DNA from: Rheinheimera sp. UJ63
GTDB lineage: Bacteria > Pseudomonadota > Gammaproteobacteria > Enterobacterales > Alteromonadaceae
Length of the DNA: 64,000 nt
Assembly (NCBI RefSeq): GCF_021568285.1
Contig: NZ_JAKGTQ010000001.1
Location: 124,001-188,000 of the forward strand
Reading direction: 5' to 3'
The position numbers and the translations under genes were made by a program. Below are positions 17,020-24,946 of the stretch, one piece after another. The number at the start of each line of letters is the position of its first letter. The stretch's first letter is position 1. The notes under the pieces were generated by a model. It was not told where the DNA came from, ran no database searches, and saw only the letters and a list, made by a program, of their open reading frames with translations.

Positions 17020-17919
17020 CTAATTGGCTTTAGCGATATGGATAGGCGCTGCCCCAAAGGTTTGTTTAAACACCCGGCTAAAGTGGCTTGGGTTATTAAA
17101 GCCTAACTGATAACACACTTGGCTTATCCGCTCGCCAGTTTGCAGTAACCGATAAGCCTGTTGTAAGCGCAATTGCTGCTGCCACTGCGCTGGGGTTACC
17201 CCAAAAGCTAATTTAAACTGCTGATAAAATTTACTGCGGCTCATGCAAGCAATTTTGCATAACGTTTCAATTTGAATATCTTCGCTTAGGTGTTGCTCAA
17301 TATAGTTCAGCACATTACCCAGCGGTGTTGTTTGGTTGTTTTGCTTACAACTGGCCAACAGTAATTCGCGGCTTTGCTGCTGTAATAAACGGGTAATCAA
17401 TTCGTTTAGCGACAATTCAATTAAATAGTCACGGTGCTGCTCGTTTTCACTGAACAGCGTGATCATTTTTTCCAGTAACTGCTGCGTTTGCGAATTATGC
17501 TGGCCGTGTACCAGCTTCGGCACATAATGAAAAAAATCGCTATGGCTAATTTCTTGTTTGAAATTCAGCGCATCGGCCACGTTACGGATTTTATCGGTAC
17601 TGATTTCAATGGCAAGGCAGGTGGTGGGCTGTTGCAGTGATGCCTCTGGAAAGTCGATAAGTACCTTTTGCCCGGGCGCCAGCACAAAAGATTGATGCGG
17701 TAAAAACGCGCTGTGGTATTGGCAATCGGCGACATGCATCACTTTTTTGCCCGTTAGCATACCGCAAAATAATAACTCACTAGAGTGTAACGCCACCTGC
17801 TGCGCATCTTGATAGGTGTCATAAATACTGAGTTCAGCGTGTTCACCAGCAAAGCTCACTTTGTTTTCAACAAGCACATTAATGCGTTGGCGTTTTTGGG
17901 TGAGTACCGATGTTGTCAT
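17020..17919 (-). CDS. AraC-family transcriptional regulator
   Basis: The 299-residue protein has an N-terminal AraC_N-type ligand-binding domain (residues about 15-180, with PHQSFVLAPGQKVLIDFPEA) and a C-terminal double helix-turn-helix domain: IETLCKIACMSRSKFYQQFK and ISQVCYQLGFNNPSHFSRVFKQTFG. The ATG at 17919 has GGGAG upstream and is preferred to the TTG at 17940. It is transcribed divergently from an aldehyde dehydrogenase gene 170 bp away, so it probably controls that gene in response to an aldehyde or alcohol; this is inference from position. Confidence 0.9.
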   Translation of the reverse strand: MTTSVLTQKRQRINVLVENKVSFAGEHAELSIYDTYQDAQQVALHSSELLFCGMLTGKKVMHVADCQYHSAFLPHQSFVLAPGQKVLIDFPEASLQQPTTCLAIEISTDKIRNVADALNFKQEISHSDFFHYVPKLVHGQHNSQTQQLLEKMITLFSENEQHRDYLIELSLNELITRLLQQQSRELLLASCKQNNQTTPLGNVLNYIEQHLSEDIQIETLCKIACMSRSKFYQQFKLAFGVTPAQWQQQLRLQQAYRLLQTGERISQVCYQLGFNNPSHFSRVFKQTFGAAPIHIAKAN

Positions 17920-17994
17920 AGTCTCCCTCAGTTTGGACAAATAGACAAAAACTCTGGACTAGCAAGCAAGCGTGCTGAATACACCTGCGCTAAT

Positions 17995-18067
17995 GTGAAC
18001 TTATGGCGGCTAAAAAACAATAACTTCCCGCCAGATTTAGCAAATTAATTGCTTAATGCAAGTTCAC
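17995..18067. promoter_or_regulatory. Candidate operator half-sites between the AraC and aldehyde dehydrogenase genes
   Basis: An inverted pair of 8-mers, GTGAACTT (17995-18002) and AAGTTCAC (18060-18067), brackets the divergent promoter region. Between them is a smaller dyad GCAA-ATTAA-TTGC. The motif GACAAA also recurs three times in the region (twice beside the AraC start, once before the dehydrogenase). The arrangement suits an AraC-type regulator; binding is not shown. Confidence 0.35.
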
Positions 18068-18088
18068 TATTTAGACAAAGGATAGACT

Positions 18089-19609
18089 ATGATTTATGCA
18101 AATCCAGGTACAGCGGGTGCCTTAGTTAACTTTAAAGCGCAATATGGTAACTATATTGGTGGTGAATGGGTCGCCCCCATTAAAGGCCAGTATTTTGATA
18201 ACAAAAGCCCGGTAAACGGCAAGGTGTTTTGCCAGATCCCACGTTCGACTAAAGAAGATATCGAATTAGCGCTCGACAAAGCGCATCTCGCTAAAGCCGC
18301 CTGGGGCAGTACCTCTGTAGCGGCACGCAGTAACATTTTACTGAAGATTGCTGATCGTATGGAGCAAAACTTAGAGATGTTAGCCGTCGCAGAATCTTGG
18401 GATAACGGCAAAGCCATTCGTGAAACCCTGGCCGCCGATATACCGCTGGCAATTGATCACTTTCGTTATTTTGCCGGCTGTATACGCGCCCAAGAAGGCA
18501 GTATTGGTGAGATTGACGAAACCACTGTGGCTTACCATTTCCATGAACCACTGGGCGTGGTTGGCCAAATTATTCCGTGGAACTTCCCGATTTTAATGGC
18601 CGCATGGAAACTTGGGCCAGCACTGGCGGCCGGTAACTGTGTCATTTTAAAACCTGCCGAGCAAACGCCCGCCTCTATTTTAGTGTTAATGGAATTAATC
18701 GGCGACTTACTGCCAGCCGGGGTGCTGAATGTGGTAAACGGCTTTGGCAAAGAAGCCGGTGAAGCCCTTGCAACCAGCAGCCGTATTGCCAAAATTGCGT
18801 TTACTGGCTCTACGCCTGTTGGCTCACACATTTTAAAGTGTGCCGCAGAAAATATTATTCCGTCTACCGTTGAGCTTGGCGGTAAATCGCCAAATATCTT
18901 TTTTAACGATGTGATGGATAAAGACGATTCATTTCTTAGCAAAGCGATTGAAGGTGCGGTGCTGGCCTACTTTAACCAAGGTGAAGTTTGTACTTGCCCG
19001 TCACGGCTGTTTATTCAAGAAGATATTTACGAGCAATTTATTGCGCGCATTTTAGAGCGCACGCTGCAAATCAAGCGCGGCAACCCACTGGATAGCGAAA
19101 CCATGGTCGGCGCTCAAGCCTCCCAAGCACAGTTTGATAAAATTTTAAGTTACATTGAAATCGGCAAAAAAGAAGGCGCACAGGTGCTAACCGGCGGTCA
19201 GGTTGAGCAACTAAGCGACGATTTAAACGGCGGCTATTATATTCAGCCCACCATCTTAAAAGGCACTAACGATATGCGGGTATTCCAAGAAGAAATTTTT
19301 GGCCCAGTGATTTCGATGTCAACCTTTAAAGATGAAGCCGAAGCCCTGCAGCTGGCTAACAGTTCAGAATTTGGCTTAGGCGCTGGGGTTTGGACGCGCA
19401 ATATGAATCGCGCCTATCACTTTGGCCGTAAAATTGAAGCCGGTCGGGTGTGGACGAACTGCTACCATATGTATCCGGCGCACGCGGCCTTTGGTGGCTA
19501 TAAGAAATCCGGTATTGGCCGAGAAACCCACAAACTGGCACTGAATCATTATCAGCAAACCAAAAACTTATTGGTCAGTTACAGTGAAGATCCGTTAGGT
19601 TTCTTCTAA
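18089..19609 (+). CDS. Aldehyde dehydrogenase, AldB/ExaC type
   Basis: The 506-residue NAD(P)+-dependent enzyme oxidises an aldehyde to the acid. Motifs: [23 protein letters not shown] (cofactor-binding), [24 protein letters not shown] with the general-base Glu, and [17 protein letters not shown] with the nucleophile Cys. The EVCTCPSR context, N-terminus [10 protein letters not shown] and C-terminal [13 protein letters not shown] are typical of the acetaldehyde dehydrogenase II (AldB/AcoD/ExaC) branch. AAGGAT precedes the ATG. A divergent AraC regulator lies upstream. Natural substrate is likely acetaldehyde or a similar short aldehyde (inference). Confidence 0.93.
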   Translation: MIYANPGTAGALVNFKAQYGNYIGGEWVAPIKGQYFDNKSPVNGKVFCQIPRSTKEDIELALDKAHLAKAAWGSTSVAARSNILLKIADRMEQNLEMLAVAESWDNGKAIRETLAADIPLAIDHFRYFAGCIRAQEGSIGEIDETTVAYHFHEPLGVVGQIIPWNFPILMAAWKLGPALAAGNCVILKPAEQTPASILVLMELIGDLLPAGVLNVVNGFGKEAGEALATSSRIAKIAFTGSTPVGSHILKCAAENIIPSTVELGGKSPNIFFNDVMDKDDSFLSKAIEGAVLAYFNQGEVCTCPSRLFIQEDIYEQFIARILERTLQIKRGNPLDSETMVGAQASQAQFDKILSYIEIGKKEGAQVLTGGQVEQLSDDLNGGYYIQPTILKGTNDMRVFQEEIFGPVISMSTFKDEAEALQLANSSEFGLGAGVWTRNMNRAYHFGRKIEAGRVWTNCYHMYPAHAAFGGYKKSGIGRETHKLALNHYQQTKNLLVSYSEDPLGFF

Positions 19610-19655
19610 CCTAAGCGTTTGCAAACCTGATAAACCTATAGTGTTACAGGTGAAT

Positions 19656-19679
19656 ATCCGCCCTCAGTGCAGGGCGGAT
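19656..19679 (+). terminator. GC-rich hairpin downstream of the aldehyde dehydrogenase gene
   Basis: ATCCGCCCT (19656-19664) pairs perfectly with AGGGCGGAT (19671-19679) across a 6-nt loop. No T-run follows, so termination is uncertain; it may stabilise the mRNA 3' end. Confidence 0.4.
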
Positions 19680-19762
19680 GTCGCATTGCTTCAGCATGTA
19701 AATTAGCTTAGCGCAGGTCTTTAACGGGTAAAGGATAAACACTAAGCGCAAAGTGATTAACG

Positions 19763-19792
19763 AAAAACCGGCATCAAGTCATACCGGTTTTT
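19763..19792. terminator. Bidirectional terminator between converging genes
   Basis: AAAAACCGG (19763-19771) pairs with CCGGTTTTT (19784-19792), giving an A-run and a T-run on either side. It can end transcription from the aldehyde dehydrogenase (plus) and from the lipoprotein gene that finishes at 19831 (minus). Confidence 0.75.
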
Positions 19793-19830
19793 ATGCTATA
19801 GCGCTTATCGCACACTCCTGAATCAGCGCA

Positions 19831-21915
19831 TCACTGCCGATTACTCAGATACACTGGAATAATCGCCACCGACTCGGGGGCCGTTACCGCAAAACTGGCG
19901 TTGGCAGCAATATTACCACCGGCACTGTTCAAGATATTATCAAAGCGTAACACGCGGTTATTCGACTTTTCGGCAACATACAGATGCTCACCGCTATACA
20001 TAATATCAACCGGATTACCGAGCAAGGTATTCGCGCCACTGATATTAACGGCTATGTTGGTTAAACCTTCAGCACTGCTGGCATTATTTATAATATAAAT
20101 TTTACCATCGGTGGCATCGGCCGCACTGCCCACATCAGAGACTATTAACGCATCACTGGCAAAATCATAATCAATACCATGTAAATTGGTTGGCGCTGCC
20201 ACAGCAACACCGGAGACCGCGGGGGTGATCATACGATCTGCAGTGCTAATGACACTGCTACCCGCTAGCCATTTCGCTCTAACTTGATTAAACACCGCAA
20301 CACTGCCATTGGTTAAGGCGACAAAAGCACGATCTGTGGTGGGATCATAATCAACATCCCACGGTTGCGCCGGGGCGGTGTTTAAGGTTAATAGTGGCGC
20401 GGCATTACCGCTAGCACAGGCTGAATAAATGAATACGCCCGGTGTTGTCGCATTATTTTCAGCCACAAAAATCAAACCTGAGGCAGAATCAACATCTAAG
20501 CCTTTGGGTGAAATTAAGCCCGTGTTACTTCCGGTAATGATCCGATCTTGCGCCGCAGAATATTGCTCGCCTAAGCGCATAGTCGCGACACGGTTAGAAA
20601 TCACAATGCCACCGCTAGTCGCCGTATCAAAAGTGGTGTAGCTGTCACCGGCTAAATCAAAGGTGACGCTTTCAATATTTTGTAGCGCATTATATTGGCC
20701 TAAGTTACTGGTTAAAGGCGCATTTAATCGGCTTATTTGCCCTGTTGTCGGGCCTGTTACCGCGGGATTACTGGATACCGCAACGCCGAGTAACACCGCA
20801 GCACTGCTGATATCAGAAATATCGGCGTCTTGGCGCGAAGCGGTCAGTTCAACCAATGCTTCAGGTTTAATGGCGCTGGTTGTTAAATCAGGCGCAATAT
20901 CACCGCTTGCACCTGCAAAAATATTGGCGTACACCAAAATGGCATCATTGGCTTTTTCGGCAATGCGTAATTCGCTGCCCGATAAAATAATATCTACCGG
21001 ATTACCCAGTTTAGTTGCGGGGCCTTTAATGACTCGGCTGGGCACAACATTACCATCGACCATTGATATGTTATTAAGTACAAAAATTGCGCCATCGGTG
21101 GCATCGGAGGCACTGCCAACATCCGAAAGGACCATTTTGTCAGATAAACGATCGTAGGCAATCCCATGTAAATTAATCGACTGTTTAGCCCCATTGCTAT
21201 CAACCGGGGTGATATTGCGCGTTGGCATCGCGGCATAGTTGCTTGCAACATAATTATCGTAAACCGACAATACGCCATTTGTTAGCGCCACATACAGCCT
21301 ATCGTTATTGTCATCGTAAAACAGATCCCACGGCATCGCATCGGTGGTGGTGGTAGCTAACGGCGCGACATTCCCCGCCGCGGCGCCGCCATATACGGTG
21401 ACTTGCATTGCGGTTTGATCGGCAATAAACACTAAACCACGCATCTGAGAATAGGCAATTCCTTTGGGATTAACTAAACCGGTTGTCGCACCGGTAATTT
21501 CCCGATCACGATTTAGGTTAAACGCAGCGCCATCAGCACGTTGTGCTATCTGACAAAAGGTTTTAAGGCTACCGTTCATGCTGTCACCGGCTTGCACTAA
21601 ATTGCCCAGCGGATCAAGCGCCAGCCCTTCATTATTTAAGCCCGTTAAACGTTTCAGCATAGCGGCATTTTGATTAACCACATCCACGGTATTGCGGTTA
21701 TCCGTGCCATTGTTAGCGATAAGAAAATTAGCGGCGGCGAAACCGGGCTGGCCATTGTTACCTATGGGGCCAGGCTGGCCTGGTTGCCCTGTGGCGCCCA
21801 TTTCACCGGGTGCACCATCATCACCATTACAACCCGATAAAGCCAATAACATGGCGAGAGCTAATGCGCTTAAAGCTAAAGGCCCTGTCGGCCGAACTAA
21901 TTTTGATGTTGTCAT
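19831..21915 (-). CDS. Lipoprotein with collagen-like segment and duplicated beta-propeller
   Basis: The 694-residue protein has a long signal with lipobox (ALSGCNGDD), then a short collagen-like Gly-X-Y run (GAPGEMGATGQPGQPGPIGNNGQPG). The rest is two homologous halves of NHL/YVTN-like repeats. Matching blocks in both halves: ITGATTGLVNPKG / ITGSNTGLISPKG; MPWDLFYDDNNDRLYVALTNG / QPWDVDYDPTTDRAFVALTNG; NLHGIAYD / NLHGIDYD; SDVGSASDATDGAIFVLNN / SDVGSAADATDGKIYIINN; LGNPVDII / LGNPVDIM. It is thus a surface-anchored double propeller, suited to protein or glycan binding. Function is not known. The gene is monocistronic and bounded by a terminator. Confidence 0.8.
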   Translation of the reverse strand: MTTSKLVRPTGPLALSALALAMLLALSGCNGDDGAPGEMGATGQPGQPGPIGNNGQPGFAAANFLIANNGTDNRNTVDVVNQNAAMLKRLTGLNNEGLALDPLGNLVQAGDSMNGSLKTFCQIAQRADGAAFNLNRDREITGATTGLVNPKGIAYSQMRGLVFIADQTAMQVTVYGGAAAGNVAPLATTTTDAMPWDLFYDDNNDRLYVALTNGVLSVYDNYVASNYAAMPTRNITPVDSNGAKQSINLHGIAYDRLSDKMVLSDVGSASDATDGAIFVLNNISMVDGNVVPSRVIKGPATKLGNPVDIILSGSELRIAEKANDAILVYANIFAGASGDIAPDLTTSAIKPEALVELTASRQDADISDISSAAVLLGVAVSSNPAVTGPTTGQISRLNAPLTSNLGQYNALQNIESVTFDLAGDSYTTFDTATSGGIVISNRVATMRLGEQYSAAQDRIITGSNTGLISPKGLDVDSASGLIFVAENNATTPGVFIYSACASGNAAPLLTLNTAPAQPWDVDYDPTTDRAFVALTNGSVAVFNQVRAKWLAGSSVISTADRMITPAVSGVAVAAPTNLHGIDYDFASDALIVSDVGSAADATDGKIYIINNASSAEGLTNIAVNISGANTLLGNPVDIMYSGEHLYVAEKSNNRVLRFDNILNSAGGNIAANASFAVTAPESVAIIPVYLSNRQ

Positions 21916-22162
21916 GACGTTGTCCTTACGTTTATCAACTGAGTTTGATGAGTGGCATAGCTATTGGCTTTGCTGCTAAATACTCATCTTCAATTGCAGT
22001 AACGACTCACTTGAATAATTAGATGCAACTATTTGGATATTTTTTATCAATGAAATCGGCAATTTAAAACCTGTTTAATATCAGTATGTTTGTTGAAAAT
22101 TCGCACCTTGCCTTCATTCGCGATACTATAAGTAATTGCTTTAAGAACATTGTACTTACACG

Positions 22163-22178
22163 TTAAGGAGCCATTTTG
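22163..22178 (+). promoter_or_regulatory. Ribosome site that fixes a TTG start
   Basis: AAGGAG (22165-22170) is followed five nucleotides later by TTG (22176-22178). No ATG is suitably placed, so the strong Shine-Dalgarno sequence decides the start of the amidoligase gene. Confidence 0.7.
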
Positions 22179-23174
22179 AGTGAGCATAACACCACGCATT
22201 GGCTGCCACCTCAGCAGCAAAATCATCAGAATGCCGAACGACAAGTCGGGGTTGAATTAGAATTTGCTGGCTGCCAGCCCGAGTCGATTGTCGATTGTAT
22301 TACCGCAAGTTTTGGCGGTAAGGTAATTAAACATTCGATCTTCAACTACCAGATCAAAGACAGCCGTGTAGGCGATTTTCGGATGGAACTCGATGCTGAA
22401 CTCTTGCAAAAGATCGTTGCGACAGAAGAGAGTGCGCAGCAAAGCAGTGCTATTTATCAAGCGGCCGAGCAATTATTGAAATCGGCAGCAGAGCAACTGG
22501 TGCCTTGGGAAGTGGTCACGCCACCGATCAACGTCGGTCAGTTGGCTGAATTGAATACCCTCTTTCATTGTTTACGCGAAAATGGCGCGGTCGGCACACG
22601 CAAAGCCGCACGTTATGCCTTCGGTTTACACTTAAATCCCGATCTGCCTAATCTTCAGGTGACAACCTTAGTCAGGTATCTGCAAGCCTATATGTGTTTG
22701 TATGATTATATTTATGCTAAAGAGAACATCGACCTCGTGCGCAAGCTTACGCCCTATATCGATAACTTTAACAAAGACTATATTCTTAAGGTGGTAGACC
22801 CACAGTATCAACCTGATTTAGATAGCTTTATTCGCGACTATATGGCGTACAACCCGAGCCGCAATCGCAGTTTAGATTTATTACCATTAATTGCGCACAT
22901 CGATGAAAAATGGGTAGACACGCATCCAGAGCGCGCCTTAATCAAGGCTCGGCCCACCTTGCATTACCGCTTACCCAACTGCGATATTGATAACCCGAAT
23001 TGGGATCTATCTAAACCCTGGCAGCGCTGGCTTAAAGTTGAACAACTGGCGGATCAGCCCAAACTGCTAGCACAATTTATCGATGAGTTTCGTGCCGACT
23101 ATCAACGCTTGACGCGCGATCTTGATAAAAAATGGCTAACCCGCAGTACAGAATTACTGCAAAGGTTAGGCTAA
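22176..23174 (+). CDS. Putative amidoligase (Amidoligase_2 superfamily)
   Basis: The 332-residue protein resembles predicted COOH-NH2 ligases related to glutamine synthetase and the ATP-grasp-like amidoligases. Its N-terminal RQVGVELEFAGC is the characteristic Mg-binding Glu strand; ARYAFGLHLNPDLP is the conserved His-containing core strand; RPTLHYRLPNCDID lies near the C-terminus. Such enzymes join a carboxylate to an amine with ATP. It is followed 4 bp later by a class I amidotransferase-like hydrolase, the pairing expected for making and cleaving an amide or gamma-glutamyl bond. Substrate unknown. Start is TTG with a strong AAGGAG. Confidence 0.75.
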   Translation: MSEHNTTHWLPPQQQNHQNAERQVGVELEFAGCQPESIVDCITASFGGKVIKHSIFNYQIKDSRVGDFRMELDAELLQKIVATEESAQQSSAIYQAAEQLLKSAAEQLVPWEVVTPPINVGQLAELNTLFHCLRENGAVGTRKAARYAFGLHLNPDLPNLQVTTLVRYLQAYMCLYDYIYAKENIDLVRKLTPYIDNFNKDYILKVVDPQYQPDLDSFIRDYMAYNPSRNRSLDLLPLIAHIDEKWVDTHPERALIKARPTLHYRLPNCDIDNPNWDLSKPWQRWLKVEQLADQPKLLAQFIDEFRADYQRLTRDLDKKWLTRSTELLQRLG

Positions 23175-23178
23175 CGCA

Positions 23179-23877
23179 ATGATGAAAAACGCTACCAAAC
23201 CGCTTATCGCGGTAACTGGCCCACGTAAACGCTTTCCCATTGGTTGGTGGGCTATCCGTTTTAATCTATGGCTGGTGGGCTTGCGCGGTATTTATCTTTA
23301 CCCTGGCGGGCCAGAGCTGAACCAGCCGATCAGCGGGCTGATTATTAGTGGTGGCGATGATATTCATCCTGAGCATTATGGTGAGGGTGCACGCGAAACC
23401 AGCCGTTATGACCCCGCTCGCGATAAACTGGAAATGACCCTGCTTGAACAATATCTCGATTCGGGGCTGCCCATTCTCGGCATTTGTCGCGGCGCACAGC
23501 TGCTTAATATTGTGGCGAACGGCTCGTTACATGCCGATATCCGCCCTGATCGCCAGAAAACCCCCAATGCCTACACCGCATTACCGGTTAAAGAGGTCAC
23601 GGTGGCACAGAAGAGCCAACTGAGCCATTGTGTCTCGCCCAGCCGCTTTAGTGTCAATAGCCTGCATAACCAAGCGGTTAAACGCTTAGGCGATAACCTG
23701 ATTATTACCGCCAGAGATGCCGATGGTTTTGTGCAAGCGATTGAGCATAAGCATCGATTTGTAGTGGGCGTGCAATGGCATCCCGAGTATTTACCCTATC
23801 TGCCCGCACAACGTGAGCTGTTTCGCTGCTTTGCGCGGGCGGTAAAGCGCTTTAGCAAAGGCAACAAGGCAAATTAA
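23179..23877 (+). CDS. Class I glutamine amidotransferase-like peptidase (C26 family)
   Basis: The 232-residue protein has the gamma-glutamyl hydrolase / PuuD-like triad: nucleophile Cys in ILGICRGAQLLNIV, and His and Glu in VGVQWHPEYLP. LIISGGDDIHPEHYGE matches the C26 family. It has no synthetase domain, so it either hydrolyses a gamma-glutamyl amide or delivers ammonia to the adjacent amidoligase. It starts at ATG four bases after the upstream stop, without its own strong ribosome site, so translation is probably coupled. A terminator follows. Confidence 0.87.
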   Translation: MMKNATKPLIAVTGPRKRFPIGWWAIRFNLWLVGLRGIYLYPGGPELNQPISGLIISGGDDIHPEHYGEGARETSRYDPARDKLEMTLLEQYLDSGLPILGICRGAQLLNIVANGSLHADIRPDRQKTPNAYTALPVKEVTVAQKSQLSHCVSPSRFSVNSLHNQAVKRLGDNLIITARDADGFVQAIEHKHRFVVGVQWHPEYLPYLPAQRELFRCFARAVKRFSKGNKAN

Positions 23878-23886
23878 ACAAATAAT

Positions 23887-23911
23887 AAAGGGGATGTCTG
23901 CCATCCCCTTT
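23887..23911 (+). terminator. Rho-independent-type hairpin after the amidoligase operon
   Basis: AAAGGGGATG (23887-23896) pairs with CATCCCCTTT (23902-23911) across a 5-nt loop. The short T-run makes it a modest terminator; it also lies just past the end of the converging DUF1499 gene. Confidence 0.65.
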
Positions 23912-23938
23912 CGCCTTACTGCATTTACGTTGTAAAGA

Positions 23939-24646
23939 TTATAACGCGCTATTGATGCTGCTGATTAAGCTGTTAATACGTTCAGCATTTTTACCAACAT
24001 CACTTCTGCCGACGCGTGATTTACTGCGAATATCCAATAAGCGCATCTCGCCGTTATCCACCACGCGAATAATCACATCATCTTTAAAGCCGAACCATGC
24101 CGTGGTGTGCGTCGCTTCGATAATACCGGCTGTGCGGTCAACATTGACGATTTCCATGCCGTAGCTTTTCACTGCGGCTTCGGCTGCAGCAAACACTTGC
24201 TCAAGGCTTTGGGAATATTGCTGGGTCGCCAGCTCAGGATAGGCAACACGTTGCTGCTCGGCCGTTTCTTCGCCAGCATACGCGACCGGGTTGGGGGCAT
24301 CTGCCCGCAACGGAGCAATGGCAATAAACTCAGGTGGATTGACTAAGTCAGTCGAAATATCATGAATAGGCGGTACTGAACGCGCTTTATTCAATAAACT
24401 GACGGGCACTGCCACCGCAAATAGGGCCAACAATGCTGAAGCAGCGGCTAAACCCCAATTACTATTTTTACGTTTCAGCACTAAGTACACTAATAACAGT
24501 ACTAGGGCTGCGCCTCCCACATAGACACCATAACGCAGGCCAGCAAAAGCCGTGCTCAGCGCAAACAGGCCATATTTATATAACAGGCCAGGCAACACTA
24601 CCATTAAAAAGGCAACGAAACTGACCAGAATCACTAAGATGTTCAT
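23939..24646 (-). CDS. DUF1499 family membrane protein
   Basis: The 235-residue protein has three hydrophobic segments in residues 1-85 (starting ILVILVSFVAFLMVVLPGLLY), then a soluble DUF1499 domain: MEIVNVDRTAGIIEATHTTAWFGFKDDVIIRV and LLDIRSKSRVGRSDVGKNAERI. These motifs are conserved in the family, whose function is not known. It is a single gene on the minus strand. Confidence 0.87.
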   Translation of the reverse strand: MNILVILVSFVAFLMVVLPGLLYKYGLFALSTAFAGLRYGVYVGGAALVLLLVYLVLKRKNSNWGLAAASALLALFAVAVPVSLLNKARSVPPIHDISTDLVNPPEFIAIAPLRADAPNPVAYAGEETAEQQRVAYPELATQQYSQSLEQVFAAAEAAVKSYGMEIVNVDRTAGIIEATHTTAWFGFKDDVIIRVVDNGEMRLLDIRSKSRVGRSDVGKNAERINSLISSINSAL

Positions 24647-24946
24647 ACCGTGTATCCTATTATTGTTTTAGCTGTTGATGAAATACCAGCAGTTAATACT
24701 AGCAGGGATCGCATCTGGACTTATGTTAATCTTATAAACTTAGGCTTTAATCGGTAAAAGACGTTTTTAGCCACTTTGCGCCAAGCGCTATGTGGCGAAG
24801 CCTAGGCTTGAGCCAGCGCAAGGCAGCTTAACTAAAAACCTCTTAAAATCAGCAAAATATGCGATGAATAATTGCGACTAAGCAGTTATTCTGTGCAAAA
24901 AAGTTGCTATAGTGTGTTTGACTAACCTTTAGGATTATTGCCAACG
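24647..24946. other. Intergenic region upstream of the pseudo-receiver gene
   Basis: About 300 bp between divergent genes. I see a short imperfect hairpin around 24774-24797 (GCGCCA..TGGCG) and an AT-rich stretch with TATAGT at 24908-24913 that could be a -10 box, but no convincing -35. No gene or known element is recognised. Confidence 0.4.
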
